From contig NZ_JACHWB010000004.1 of the NCBI RefSeq assembly GCF_014191055.1, positions 124,001 to 188,000 of the forward strand: DNA of 64,000 bases, written 5' to 3'. The stretch is from Microvirga lupini. GTDB taxonomy: Bacteria; Pseudomonadota; Alphaproteobacteria; Rhizobiales; Beijerinckiaceae. Below, in pieces: positions 52,391-63,964 of this stretch; the stretch's first letter is position 1; each line of letters starts with the position of its first letter. A program made the translations under genes and the position numbers. The notes under the pieces were generated by a model that ran no database searches, had not been told where the DNA came from, and saw only the letters and a list, made by a program, of their open reading frames with translations.

Positions 52391-54064
52391 TCATGACGTG
52401 ACGTTCTCCGCCTTGCGTCGTTCGTCCTCGCGCAGCTCGATCTTCGACAGCTTGCCGACGGAGGTTCGCGGAAGCGCCTCGCGAATTTCGAGAGCCGCCG
52501 GCATTTCATGCTTGCCGATCTTGTCGGCCAGAAACGTCTGCAATTCATCCAGGGTGAAACCGGGAGCGCCATTCTTCAGTTTGACAAACACCTTGGCGGC
52601 CTCGCCGCGATAGGTGTCAGGAATGCCGATCACCAAGGCTTCCTCGACCTGCGGGTGCTCATAGACCGCCTGCTCGATCACCTGCGGATAAACATTGAAA
52701 CCGCCGGAGATGATCATGTCCTTGCGGCGGTCGACGATGAAGAAGTAGCCGTCCTCATCCCGATAGCCGATGTCGCCGGTGAGAAAGCCGTCCGGGGTGA
52801 AGACCTCGGCCGTCTCCTTCGGCTTGTTCCAGTAGCCGCGGCTGACGTTGAGACCCCGGACGCGAAGCTCGCCGGTCTCGCGCACACCGAGCAGGCGGCG
52901 CGGCTCGTCGAGAGATACGATGTCGAGCTCAACCCCAGGCATGGGAATGCCGATGGAGCCCGGCTTCGGCGGTCCCTTGATCGGCAGGTTCGTGCCGGCG
53001 GGAGAGGTTTCCGTCATGCCCCAACCGCCGAGAAGCCGCTGCCCCGTCAGACGATGGAAACGCTCTCCGACCTCGACCGGCAGGGGCGCTCCTCCAGAGC
53101 TGCAATGGATCATGGAGGAGAAATCCCGGTTCTCGATCCCAGGATAATTGGCGAGTGCAATCCACATGGTGGGGACGCCGGGAAAGGCCGTTGCTCGCTT
53201 CACCTCGATGTCGCGCAGCGTCGTCTCGGGATCGAAGCGCAGGCGCAGCAGGATCTGGTTTCCGTTCCGGATCTGTCGCAGCAGGATCGTGGTCAGCGCG
53301 AAGATATGGAACAGCGGCAGGACGCAGATCACCCTCTGCTCGCCGGGTCGCGTGTTGAGCTGTGGGCCGAACCACGCCTCGTACATGGCAACCGCCGCCG
53401 TGAGATTGCTATGGGTGAGAATGGCACCTTTCGGCGTTCCCGTGGTGCCGCCGGTATATTGCAGCAGAGCGATGTGGTCCGGCGTGATCGCGGGCCATTG
53501 CGCAGGCGGCGCCGCATCGCGCGTGAAATCTTCGAAGGTGATCACGTCAGGCCGTTCGGGGATCGGCATCGTGGGCGCCGGGCATGGCCCCCACGCTGCA
53601 TCCTCGCCGACGATCAGGCGATCCACATGGCCGGCATCAAGGAGCTTGAGCGCCATGGACAACATGCTGGCGAGGTTGGTCGTCACGAGAACGCGCGCGC
53701 CGCTGTCATGCAGCTTGTGCGCCAGTTCCCGTTCGGCATCGAGAGGGCTCAGGTGAGCGAGCCGGATTCCGGCCTTGGCCGCGCCGAAGAAAGCATAAGG
53801 ATGATAAGGTGTGTTGGGCAGATAGAGTGCGACTGCTCCCGTGATATCGATTGAAGAGCGCAGGAGGGCGGCGGCGAAGGCATCGGCCTGACGGCCGATT
53901 TCCGTGTAGCTGATGGGCTGGTCGCGGTATTCGATGGCCGGTCTGTCACCATAGGCTGCCACCGCGTCATCGAGGAGTCTCGGCAGCGTGCTCGGCACGA
54001 TGGGAGCATCCCAGCGGACGCCGGGTGGATAGGAGCGCTCCCAGGGAAAGGCCGTCCGGTTCAT
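52391..54064 (-). CDS. acyl-CoA ligase, dicarboxylate/fatty acid (PimA-like)
   Basis: Encodes 557 residues of the AMP-forming acyl-CoA synthetase family. The P-loop is LLQYTGGTTGTPKGA (about residue 205), with GGWGMTETSP, then the hinge GDIGYRDEDGYFFIVDRRKD and the acyl-transfer lysine region PRTSVGKLSK near the C terminus. The N-terminal MNRTAFPWERSYPPGVRW matches the PimA-type dicarboxylate-CoA ligases of Rhodopseudomonas and Bradyrhizobium. It activates an organic acid with CoA, the entry step of the degradation pathway. It overlaps the quinone-oxidoreductase-like gene by four bases. Confidence 0.9.
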   Translation of the reverse strand: MNRTAFPWERSYPPGVRWDAPIVPSTLPRLLDDAVAAYGDRPAIEYRDQPISYTEIGRQADAFAAALLRSSIDITGAVALYLPNTPYHPYAFFGAAKAGIRLAHLSPLDAERELAHKLHDSGARVLVTTNLASMLSMALKLLDAGHVDRLIVGEDAAWGPCPAPTMPIPERPDVITFEDFTRDAAPPAQWPAITPDHIALLQYTGGTTGTPKGAILTHSNLTAAVAMYEAWFGPQLNTRPGEQRVICVLPLFHIFALTTILLRQIRNGNQILLRLRFDPETTLRDIEVKRATAFPGVPTMWIALANYPGIENRDFSSMIHCSSGGAPLPVEVGERFHRLTGQRLLGGWGMTETSPAGTNLPIKGPPKPGSIGIPMPGVELDIVSLDEPRRLLGVRETGELRVRGLNVSRGYWNKPKETAEVFTPDGFLTGDIGYRDEDGYFFIVDRRKDMIISGGFNVYPQVIEQAVYEHPQVEEALVIGIPDTYRGEAAKVFVKLKNGAPGFTLDELQTFLADKIGKHEMPAALEIREALPRTSVGKLSKIELREDERRKAENVTS

Positions 54065-55074
54065 GCAGCGCCTGCTCCGTCCATGGTGACGACGATCTTG
54101 CCGAGAGCCTTGCGCGCGCTCAAGGCCGCGATGGCTTCGCCGGCGCGGGCCAGGGGTACGCGCTCGGAAATCACCGGCCTGATTTTCCCGTTCGCGTAGA
54201 GATCGAGAAGTTCTCTCAGATTGGCGGCGTTGGCCTTTGGATCACGTCTTGCGAAGGCGCCCCAGAATACGCCGACGATCTGGCAGGATTTCAGAAGCGG
54301 CAGGTTGAGCGGAAGCTTCGGGATGCCGGCCGGAAACCCCACCACGAGAAAGCGACCTTCCCAGGCGATGGTGCGAAGGGCGGCTTCCGAGTAATCGCCG
54401 CCCACGGGATCGTAGATCACGTCCGCGCCGTTCGGACCACAGGCCACCTTGAACTGCTCGGCCAGAGCCTTGACGCCATCCCGGTCGAAGGGACCGGGCG
54501 CATAGACGACGCTCTCGTCGGCACCATGCTGTTTCGCAAGAGCGGCCTTTTCATCCGAGGAAGCTGCGGCGATCACCTTCGCACCCATCGCCTTGCCGAG
54601 TTCCACGGCAGCAAGCCCCACGCCTCCGGCCGCGCCCAGCACCAGCAGGGTCTCGCCTGCCTTCAGCCCGGCCCGGTCCTTGAGGGCATGATAGGAGGTG
54701 CCATAAGTCATGACGAAGGCGGCCGCCTCGTCGAAGGGCATGGCGTCCGGCATCGGGATGCAGCGGTCGGCCGAGAGGGCCAGTTTCTCGGCCATGCCGC
54801 CCCAGCCGCAGGAGCCGATCACCCGGTCGCCGACTTTCAGGAAGGACACGCCCTCGCCCACCACCTCGACGATGCCGGAGACCTCGCTGCCCGGCGCGAA
54901 GGGGCGCTCGGGTTTGAACTGATAGCGATCCTCGATAATCAGTCCGTCAGGGTAGTTCACCCCACAGGCCTGGACGGCCAGCAGGACTTCGCCTGGACCC
55001 ACGTTGGGCTCGGCCACGGATTCCAGCACGAGCGTCTCGGGGCCGCCCGATTGTTTGCTGAGTAAGGCCAGCAT
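54061..55074 (-). CDS. zinc-independent MDR oxidoreductase (quinone oxidoreductase-like)
   Basis: Encodes 337 residues of the medium-chain dehydrogenase fold without zinc-ligand cysteines. Motifs are VQACGVNYPDGLI, PFAPGSEVSGIVEVVGEGV and the NADPH site LLVLGAAGGVGLAAVELGKA. Such proteins reduce quinones or enoyl-type double bonds, so here it might handle an unsaturated acyl intermediate. It is the first gene of the minus-strand acid-degradation operon, with its stop overlapping the ligase start (ATGA), and it is divergent from the thiolase operon. Confidence 0.9.
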   Translation of the reverse strand: MLALLSKQSGGPETLVLESVAEPNVGPGEVLLAVQACGVNYPDGLIIEDRYQFKPERPFAPGSEVSGIVEVVGEGVSFLKVGDRVIGSCGWGGMAEKLALSADRCIPMPDAMPFDEAAAFVMTYGTSYHALKDRAGLKAGETLLVLGAAGGVGLAAVELGKAMGAKVIAAASSDEKAALAKQHGADESVVYAPGPFDRDGVKALAEQFKVACGPNGADVIYDPVGGDYSEAALRTIAWEGRFLVVGFPAGIPKLPLNLPLLKSCQIVGVFWGAFARRDPKANAANLRELLDLYANGKIRPVISERVPLARAGEAIAALSARKALGKIVVTMDGAGAA

Positions 55075-55209
55075 CCTTCGCTTCCTCCCCAGAAAGCGCG
55101 TGGTTGTTATGGAAAGTAGGGTATAGCCAGCTTTGTCAGATGCAAGCCGATTTTTCGAAAAAATTCACGTATGAGAATTTTGCGTATATTTTCAAAGGAA
55201 TTTGGTCTG

Positions 55210-55232
55210 GACAAAAACATACCGGTTTTGTC
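55210..55232. promoter_or_regulatory. dyad in the divergent promoter of the acid-degradation operons
   Basis: GACAAAA (55210-55216) and TTTTGTC (55226-55232) form a perfect seven-base inverted repeat with a nine-base centre, 105 bases before the thiolase and 136 bases before the oxidoreductase start. It is well placed for a TetR-type operator acting on both operons. Confidence 0.45.
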
Positions 55233-55336
55233 ATTAATAGCTTACGCTAAGATCAGAAGCCCTCGGCGCCGCCGGTGCCGGGTGGCTTGGAATGAAGGGG
55301 CTGCAATCGCCCCGGCGATCCAGGGAGGATCCCATA

Positions 55337-56539
55337 ATGCGTGAAGCTGTCATCGTTTCCACGGCCCGCACCCCCATCGGCAAGGCTTATCGCGGCGCCT
55401 TCAACGACACCCAGGCGCAGGCCCTCGGCGGCCATGCCATTGCCGAAGCCGTGAAGCGCGCCGGGATCGATCCGGGCGAGATCGGCGACGTGGTGATGGG
55501 CGCGGCGCTTCAGCAGGGATCGACCGGATCGAACATCGCCCGGCAGGCGGCTCTGCGCGCGGGCCTGCCGACGAGCGTCGCCGGCATGAGCATGGACCGG
55601 CAATGCGCCTCGGGCCTCATGGCCATCGCGACGGCCGCCAAGGAAATCGTCGTCGACGGGATCGGCATCGCGGTGGGTGGCGGCCTCGAATCGATCTCCC
55701 TCGTTCAGAACGAGCACGCGAATCGCTACCGTGCCAAGGATCCCGCGCTCGTGGAGCAGATCCCAGCGCTTTACATGACCATGCTGGAAACCGCCGAAAT
55801 CGTGGCCGACCGCTACGGAATCTCCCGTGAGGCGCAGGACGAATATGCTCTGCAGTCGCAGCAGCGCACGGCACAGGCTCAAGCTGAAGGGCGTTTTGCG
55901 GCCGAGATCGTTCCCATGACGACCCGCATGGTCGTGGTTGACAAGACCACCGGTGCCACCTCTCAGCGGGAGGTCACGCTTTCGCAGGACGAGGGCAACC
56001 GGCCGCAGACGCGGCTCGAAGACCTGCAGGCCCTGAACCCGGTCTTCAAGGATGGCCAGCGCGTGAAGGAGGGCCGCTTCATCACGGCGGGCAACGCCTC
56101 GCAATTGTCGGATGGCGCCTCGGCGGCCGTTCTGATGGAAGCGAAAGAGGCGGAGCGGCGCGGCCTGCAACCGCTCGGCGCCTATCGCGGCATGGCAGTG
56201 GCCGGATGCGATCCGGACGAGATGGGAATCGGGCCGGTTTTCGCCGTGCCGAAGCTGCTCAAGCAGCATGGGCTCACCATGGACGACATCGACATCTGGG
56301 AACTCAACGAGGCCTTCGCCTGCCAGGTGCTCTACTGCCGCGACCGGCTTGGCATTCCCAACGACAAGCTCAATGTGAGCGGCGGCGCCATCTCCATCGG
56401 CCATCCCTATGGCATGTCGGGCGCGCGCATGACCGGGCACATTCTCATCGAGGGCAAGCGCCGCGGTGCGAAATACGGTGTCGTCACCATGTGCGTGGGC
56501 GGTGGCATGGGGGCTGCCGGTCTCTTCGAGATCTACTAA
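55337..56539 (+). CDS. acetyl-CoA acyltransferase (thiolase)
   Basis: Encodes 400 residues from the ATG at 55337 (GGGAGGA ribosome site); an upstream in-frame start at 55292 is unlikely. The nucleophile is C90 in [12 protein letters not shown], with the general base in [16 protein letters not shown] (H356) and the second cysteine C386 in [17 protein letters not shown] is the usual family motif. It cleaves 3-ketoacyl-CoA to acetyl-CoA and a shortened acyl-CoA, and would be the PimB-like step of the pathway. It is first in a three-gene plus-strand operon. Confidence 0.94.
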   Translation: MREAVIVSTARTPIGKAYRGAFNDTQAQALGGHAIAEAVKRAGIDPGEIGDVVMGAALQQGSTGSNIARQAALRAGLPTSVAGMSMDRQCASGLMAIATAAKEIVVDGIGIAVGGGLESISLVQNEHANRYRAKDPALVEQIPALYMTMLETAEIVADRYGISREAQDEYALQSQQRTAQAQAEGRFAAEIVPMTTRMVVVDKTTGATSQREVTLSQDEGNRPQTRLEDLQALNPVFKDGQRVKEGRFITAGNASQLSDGASAAVLMEAKEAERRGLQPLGAYRGMAVAGCDPDEMGIGPVFAVPKLLKQHGLTMDDIDIWELNEAFACQVLYCRDRLGIPNDKLNVSGGAISIGHPYGMSGARMTGHILIEGKRRGAKYGVVTMCVGGGMGAAGLFEIY

Positions 56540-56583
56540 GACACAGTTCAGACAAGCGCACCGAATCAGGGGAGGAAAGCAGC

Positions 56584-58689
<2,106 letters not shown>

Positions 58690-58707
58690 TCAGGAGTTGC
58701 GCTAGCC

Positions 58708-59706
58708 ATGAACGATACAGCTCCCAGCCCGCGGCGTCAGGCGCTGCTTGCATCGCTGGCCGGGGGGCGCCCAAGCGCACCGGATTGGTTCAGGCAGGCT
58801 CTGGCGGCTGCGCCGGAACGGAGCTTCACCGAGGTGGCAGGCGCCCGCATCGAGACGCTCACCTGGGGTGAGCGCGGTAAGCCCGGGCTCCTGTTCCTTC
58901 ATGGGAACGGAGCCCATGCCGATTGGTGGAGCTTCATCGCCCCGTTCTTCTCGAACGAGTATCGCTGCACCGCCCTCTCCTGGTCGGGCATGGGCGGATC
59001 CGACCGGCGCGAGCGCTATTCCTTCGACATCTTCGTCGAGGAGGCGATGACGGTCGCTAAGGCGACGGGCTTGTTCGACGGCAGCGCCAAGCCAGTCTTC
59101 ATCGGCCATTCCTTCGGGGGCTTTCCCATCATCCAGGCCGCCGCACGGCACGGGGAGCGCCTGGGCGGCGGGATCATCATCGACACGCCGATCTTCTCCC
59201 CCGAGCGGCGGCGCGAGCGCAAGGAGAAGGGGGCCGCCTGGGTGATGCGCCCCCATAAGATCTATCCGACGCTGGAGGATGCCTTGCAGCGCTTCCGGCT
59301 CGTGCCTGCCCAGCCCTGCGAGAACCTCTTCATCGCAGATTTCATTGCCCGAACCTCTCTGACGCAGGTCGAGACGCCCGAAGAATCCGGCTGGACCTGG
59401 CGCTTCGATCCGTATCTGTGGCGCGACTACGAATGGGAAGATCCGGCGCCGGCCCTGTCAGCTCCGCAATGCCCGCTCGCGGTTCTGCTGGGCGCCCGCT
59501 CCACGCTGATGCAGGCAGGAGACATCGCGCGGATGCGCAGCATCCTGCCGACTGGTACGCCGGTGATCGACATCCCGGAGGCCTACCACCACGTGCCGAT
59601 TGATCAACCCCTCGCGCTGGTCGCAGCGCTTCGCGCCGTGCTGGCCGGCTGGGCCTCGGCCTCCGCCTCCGGCGAGAACACGCCGATGAACAACGGTCTG
59701 GCGTAG
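58708..59706 (+). CDS. alpha/beta hydrolase
   Basis: Encodes 332 residues. The oxyanion region is LFLHGNGAHADWW, the nucleophile elbow FIGHSFGGFPII and the C-terminal histidine lies in AYHHVPIDQPLAL. The rest is a typical alpha/beta fold. It may be a thioesterase or esterase that releases or trims an intermediate of the pathway; the substrate is unknown. It begins 18 bases after the hydratase gene, so it is co-transcribed. Its last 103 bases overlap the convergent TetR gene, and its final 20 or so residues are low-complexity, so the true end may be less constrained. Confidence 0.82.
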   Translation: MNDTAPSPRRQALLASLAGGRPSAPDWFRQALAAAPERSFTEVAGARIETLTWGERGKPGLLFLHGNGAHADWWSFIAPFFSNEYRCTALSWSGMGGSDRRERYSFDIFVEEAMTVAKATGLFDGSAKPVFIGHSFGGFPIIQAAARHGERLGGGIIIDTPIFSPERRRERKEKGAAWVMRPHKIYPTLEDALQRFRLVPAQPCENLFIADFIARTSLTQVETPEESGWTWRFDPYLWRDYEWEDPAPALSAPQCPLAVLLGARSTLMQAGDIARMRSILPTGTPVIDIPEAYHHVPIDQPLALVAALRAVLAGWASASASGENTPMNNGLA

Positions 59707-60896
59707 ATATCTGCCGCCGATTCCCGCGTGACACCTGAAATCCAGCGCTCAAGCTCCACCGCCGCGTTGACGGCGCTGTCGACCACATGGGCGGCGACGA
59801 AAGGATCGAGCGGGCGGATCGAGCCATCCACCATGCCGTCGACTACGAAGCTGCCGAAGCGCTGGGCCAAGCGGTCCATGGTGCGCTTCGTCGGTCCCCT
59901 CAGGCCTTCAGGAAGGGCGCTGAAGGCAGAGATGCGCAGCAGCGGTCCCTGGTCGGAGAGCTGATAGCGGATCAGCTCGCTTGTTGCGGCGCAGAGACGA
60001 TCCCAACCTGTCTCGCCATCCGCTTCTGCGGCCTGCTGTACCTGCCGCACCACCGCGAAAGTGCGCTCGAAGCAGGCGGTCACGAGATCGTCCTTGTTGT
60101 CGTTGTGGTGGTAGAACGACCCCTTGGTGACGTTCAGCCGGGCCGAGATCTTCTCCACGGAGGCGCCCCGATAACCCTGTTCGTTGATCAGGATGGTGGC
60201 CGAACGCAGGAATGCCTCGGGCGACACCTCCTCGACCGAGGGCCATGTCATCTGAGGCAGGACCGCGGGGCGCCACGCCGATTGCGGCGCGGCGAGCCCG
60301 TGAATGAGGATGTCGCCGATCCTGTCGGCCACGCGCCGGTAATCCTGAGGCTCGTAATGGTCGATCCAGTGACGGACACCGTGCATGACGGAGATCAGCA
60401 GATGGGCCCTGGCATTTTTCTGGGCGCGGCTTAAGGGCGGCGCGCCGTCGAGATCGTACAGGCTGCGCAGGTGTCGGAACATCTGGTTGTAGGTGTCGAA
60501 CACCAGCTCCACATGCGGGCTGGTCAGCGACCGCATGTCGCTGAAGCTCATGAGCGGCGGCCGGTCTCCCGAGGCGCTCTCGGCCAGCCTCTCGCAATAA
60601 AGCCGCAGGATCGCCCGCAGGCGCTCCTGCGGTGTCTCCCGCTGCAGGGCGGTTGCGATGAGTTCGTCCAGCGCTTCGATGGAGCGCAGGAGGCAGGCCG
60701 TCGCCAGCTCCTCCTTCTTGCGGTAATAATAGGTGACGCTGTTGGTGATCAGCCCGACGCTCTGGGCCACATCGGCCAGGGTCGTCCCCTTCAATCCCTT
60801 TTGATTGAAGAGCTGCACGGCCCCATCGAGGATGGCCTGTCGCTTCTGCTCGTAGCGCTTGGTCTGGCGCGGAAGAGCGTTGGAGGTCGGCGTCAT
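59604..60896 (-). CDS. fused double TetR-family regulator
   Basis: Encodes 430 residues, about twice a normal TetR. The first helix-turn-helix is at about residues 18-65 (DGAVQLFNQKGLKGTTLADV, SVTYYYRKKEEL). A second complete one is at about 228-275 (SATILINEQGYRGASVEKIS, GSFYHHNDNKDDL). Each is followed by its own ligand-type helical region. This makes one polypeptide with two DNA-binding heads, working perhaps as an intramolecular pseudo-dimer. It is convergent with the hydrolase operon (103-base 3' overlap) and divergent from livH, so both are candidate targets. The ligand is likely a CoA thioester or acid (inference). Confidence 0.87.
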   Translation of the reverse strand: MTPTSNALPRQTKRYEQKRQAILDGAVQLFNQKGLKGTTLADVAQSVGLITNSVTYYYRKKEELATACLLRSIEALDELIATALQRETPQERLRAILRLYCERLAESASGDRPPLMSFSDMRSLTSPHVELVFDTYNQMFRHLRSLYDLDGAPPLSRAQKNARAHLLISVMHGVRHWIDHYEPQDYRRVADRIGDILIHGLAAPQSAWRPAVLPQMTWPSVEEVSPEAFLRSATILINEQGYRGASVEKISARLNVTKGSFYHHNDNKDDLVTACFERTFAVVRQVQQAAEADGETGWDRLCAATSELIRYQLSDQGPLLRISAFSALPEGLRGPTKRTMDRLAQRFGSFVVDGMVDGSIRPLDPFVAAHVVDSAVNAAVELERWISGVTRESAADIYARPLFIGVFSPEAEAEAQPASTARSAATSARG

Positions 60897-61327
60897 GGCA
60901 GTTTCGTGGCTCCTGGCCCGAGGGCAGGCCCAAGGCTGCCCATGGTTGAGCTCCTAGCACGAATCCGTGATCGGAGCGATGCCGCGCATGCAACAATTCG
61001 ACTGTACCGGTTATTCTAAGAGGGAGTCGAGGGTGAATCCCAGGTCGCCGGAAATCGATGCAATTCTGCTTCCATGATCCGTTGACGAGGCCATGGTCTC
61101 GTGTCAGTCTCCTCCCACACACAGGACAGGGCCAATGAAGCCCAGCCGGCGGTGCGCCCCTGAAAAGGACCGTACCGTTCATTCGAGAGGAAACGATCCG
61201 AGGAGCCCGGTTCGTCCGGTTTGAGGGTCCGGTGGCGCAAGTCACAGGCTCTCAGTTCCTGCCCCAGCCAGGCAGGAAATCGCGGTCGAGCACGGGAGCC
61301 CGGAGCCCAGGAGGAGGACGCGGCTCC
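60897..61327. other. divergent intergenic region between the double TetR gene and livH
   Basis: These 431 bases should carry the promoters of both genes. I see no credible coding region; the long minus-strand frame through 61016-62269 is antisense to livH and shows GC-rich shadow composition. A TACCGGTT occurs at 61004-61011 as it does at 55219-55226, but an eight-base match is expected by chance in this length. Confidence 0.55.
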
Positions 61328-62194
61328 TTGAACATCTTTTTTCAGCAGGTTCTGAACGGGCTGACGCTCGGGAGCGTCTACGCGCTCGTGGCCCTCGGTC
61401 TCACGCTCGTCTACGGGATTCTTCACATCCCCAACTTCGCCCATGGCGCCCTGTACATGGTAGGGGCCTATGCGGCCTTCTATCTCGTGGGCTCGCTCGG
61501 TGCGAATTACTGGGTGGCCATGGCCGGAGCGGCGCTCATCGTGGCCCTTCTCGCGGTCCTGTCTGACCGCCTCATTTTCCACCGCCTGAGAAATGCGCCA
61601 CCGCTGCATGACATGATCGCGGCAATCGGCCTTCTTCTGTTTCTGGAAGCCGGCATCCAGGCGATCTGGGGTGCGGAATTCCATCGCCTCGCGCCGCCTT
61701 ATCCGCAGATCGTGCGCCTCTTCGATCTCGTGGCGCCCGCGCAGCGCCTGATCATCATCGCGGCGGCGTTCGGCCTGATGTTCGTGCTCCATCTCTTCCT
61801 CACGCGCACGCTCACCGGCTCCACGATCATCGCCATGGCGCAGAACCGGGAGGGAGCCTCCCTGGTCGGCATCGATGCCACGAAGGTTTCGGTTCTCACC
61901 TTCGCAATCTCCGGCGCCTTGGCGGCGGTGGCCGCGACGCTCTTTGCGCCGATCAACCTGATTTATCCGTCGATGGGCCATCTCGTGATCATGAAGGCCT
62001 TCGTGATCATCATCCTGGGCGGCATGGGCAGCATTCCGGGCGCTATCGTCGGCGGATTGGTGATCGGCTTCGCCGAGAGCTTCGGGGCCTTCTACGTCTC
62101 CACGAACTACAAAGACATCATCGCCTTCGCGCTGCTCGTCCTGATCCTGTCGTTCCGGCCTCAGGGCCTCTTTCCCAGCGGAGCCCGAGCATGA
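61328..62194 (+). CDS. livH: branched-chain amino acid-type ABC permease LivH-like
   Basis: Encodes 288 residues from a TTG at 61328, ten bases after GAGGAGG; a GTG at 61232 would add a 32-residue charged tail that LivH proteins lack. The N-terminal FFQQVLNGLTLGSVYALVAL and GLTLVYGILHIPNFAHGALY are the family signature. Eight or so membrane spans follow, with IILGGMGSIPGAIVGGLVIG near the end. It forms half of the channel with LivM. In this order such systems also import dicarboxylates and aromatic acids, which would match the neighbouring degradation genes. Confidence 0.92.
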   Translation: MNIFFQQVLNGLTLGSVYALVALGLTLVYGILHIPNFAHGALYMVGAYAAFYLVGSLGANYWVAMAGAALIVALLAVLSDRLIFHRLRNAPPLHDMIAAIGLLLFLEAGIQAIWGAEFHRLAPPYPQIVRLFDLVAPAQRLIIIAAAFGLMFVLHLFLTRTLTGSTIIAMAQNREGASLVGIDATKVSVLTFAISGALAAVAATLFAPINLIYPSMGHLVIMKAFVIIILGGMGSIPGAIVGGLVIGFAESFGAFYVSTNYKDIIAFALLVLILSFRPQGLFPSGARA

Positions 62195-63207
62195 CGTCGA
62201 AGACCTTGCAGAAGCCGCTTCTCGCCGTGCTGCTGGTGCTCGCCATCGTCTTTCCAATGGTTGCGGCAAACGACTACTACATCTACGTGATGTCGCTTGC
62301 CTACATCATGGCGATCGCCGCGGTGGGCCTGAACCTCATCCTGGGCTATACGGGCCAGCTCAACCTGGCACATGCGGGCTTCATGGCGATCGGCGCCTAT
62401 ACGGTGGGCATCCTGACCGTCGATTACGGGGTGCCCTACTGGATCGCCTTCGTTGTCGCCGGAGTCATAAGCGCGATTGTCGGTTTCTTCGCCGGCCTTC
62501 TCTCGCTGCGGCTGAAGGGGCACTTCTTCTCGATCTTCACCCTCTGCGTCGGCTTCATGATCTATCTCGTCATCGAGAAATGGGATGCGCTAACGCATGG
62601 AACGGTGGGCATCATCGACATTCCGGCGCCGACCGGGTTGGGCCCGATCCGGTTCGACAACACCTGGTCCCAGTACTACCTCGTGCTGTTCTTCCTCGTG
62701 GTGAGCCTGTGGCTGATGAGCCGGATCGTGCATTCGCTGCTCGGCCGCGCCTTTATTGCCATCCGCAACGGTGAGGACTTGGCCGAGACGCTTGGCATCA
62801 ACCTGATGCGCACCAAGGTTCTCGCCTTCGTGCTCTCCACCTTTTACGCCGGCATGGCCGGTGCGCTCTATGCGGGCTTCGTACGCTTCATCGGCCCGGC
62901 CATGGCGCTGGAGAGCCACACCTTCGATATGATCGCCTTCATCCTCGTGGGTGGCATCGGCACCCTGTTCGGGCCGCTGCTCGGGGCGATCCTTCTCACA
63001 TGGCTGACGCAGTCCCTGCAGTTCCTGCAGGATTTCCGGATGATCGTATTCGGCCCACTCCTGATCCTGCTGGTCATGTTCTTCCCGCAAGGGCTCATCG
63101 GCTATTGGCGCGAGAGGCAGGCACGGCGCGCCGCAGCCTCCATGCAGGACCGGCGCCTCCAGCGATCCGTGATCGGTCAGCAGCAGGAGGTCGGCACCAA
63201 TGCTTGA
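62191..63207 (+). CDS. livM: branched-chain amino acid-type ABC permease LivM-like
   Basis: Encodes 338 residues and overlaps livH by four bases (ATGA). Hallmarks are AYIMAIAAVGLNLILGYTGQ, LNLAHAGFMAIGAYTVG, and later FIAIRNGEDLAETLGINL and FILVGGIGTLFGPLLGAIL. About nine membrane spans are present. It pairs with LivH to form the translocation channel. The C-terminal 25 residues are charged and cytoplasmic. livG starts before its stop (eight-base overlap). Confidence 0.94.
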   Translation: MTSKTLQKPLLAVLLVLAIVFPMVAANDYYIYVMSLAYIMAIAAVGLNLILGYTGQLNLAHAGFMAIGAYTVGILTVDYGVPYWIAFVVAGVISAIVGFFAGLLSLRLKGHFFSIFTLCVGFMIYLVIEKWDALTHGTVGIIDIPAPTGLGPIRFDNTWSQYYLVLFFLVVSLWLMSRIVHSLLGRAFIAIRNGEDLAETLGINLMRTKVLAFVLSTFYAGMAGALYAGFVRFIGPAMALESHTFDMIAFILVGGIGTLFGPLLGAILLTWLTQSLQFLQDFRMIVFGPLLILLVMFFPQGLIGYWRERQARRAAASMQDRRLQRSVIGQQQEVGTNA

Positions 63208-63964
63208 GATCCAGGGGCTGACCAAGCGCTTCGGCGGCCTGACCGCCGTGCGTGACGTGACCACCACCTTTGAGAAGAACCGCATCAACGCGATCATCGG
63301 TCCGAACGGCGCCGGCAAGACCACGTTCTTCAATCTGGTGAGCGGCTACCACAAGCCGACCTCCGGGCGCATCATCTTCGGCGGGCAGGATGTGACGGGC
63401 CTCAGGCCCGATCAGGTCGCGAAGCTCGGCGTCGCGCGCACCTTCCAGTCGACCACCCTGTTCGACAAGGCGACGGTGCTCGACAACCTCATCGTCGGGC
63501 ACCGGCTTCGCACCACATCCACCTTCTGGGACGTGGTGTTCAACACGAGCCGCCTGAAAGAGGACGAGCATCGCTGCCGCGCGAAGGCCGAGGAAGTGCT
63601 CGACTTTGTCGGCCTCTCGTCGGTAGCCCACCATTTAGCGGCGGACATCTCGCAGGAGGAGCGCAAGCGCGTCGCCTTTGCCCTGGCGCTCGCCACCGAT
63701 CCGAAGATCGTGCTGCTCGACGAGCCCGCCGGTGGCGTCAACCCGGAGGAAACACTGGGGCTTGCCGAACTCATAAGGAAGATGATCCGCAAGGGCCTGA
63801 CCGTGTGCCTGATCGAGCACAAGATGGACATGATCATGAGCCTTGCCGACAAGATCGTGGTGCTGGACCACGGCGAGATGATCGCCGAAGGGACGCCGGC
63901 GCAGATCCGGTCCGACCAGCGCGTCATTGAAGCCTATCTGGGAGCCGATTATGCTGCGGCTTGA
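63200..63964 (+). CDS. livG: branched-chain amino acid-type ABC ATPase LivG-like
   Basis: Encodes 254 residues. Walker A is GPNGAGKTTFF, Walker B IVLLDEPAGGVNPEE and the switch His is in CLIEHKMDMIM. The signature position reads ISQEERKRVAFALAL instead of LSGGQ-type or LPYGQQR, so the canonical Gly is replaced by Glu while the rest of the ATPase is intact. The start overlaps livM by eight bases and a CAGCAGGAGG ribosome site is upstream (63179-63188). It pairs with LivF to power transport. Confidence 0.92.
   Translation: MLEIQGLTKRFGGLTAVRDVTTTFEKNRINAIIGPNGAGKTTFFNLVSGYHKPTSGRIIFGGQDVTGLRPDQVAKLGVARTFQSTTLFDKATVLDNLIVGHRLRTTSTFWDVVFNTSRLKEDEHRCRAKAEEVLDFVGLSSVAHHLAADISQEERKRVAFALALATDPKIVLLDEPAGGVNPEETLGLAELIRKMIRKGLTVCLIEHKMDMIMSLADKIVVLDHGEMIAEGTPAQIRSDQRVIEAYLGADYAAA

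Noticed and set aside
61016-62269. 417-residue frame antisense to livH
   Set aside because: It has no domain and is a shadow of the membrane-protein gene on the plus strand.
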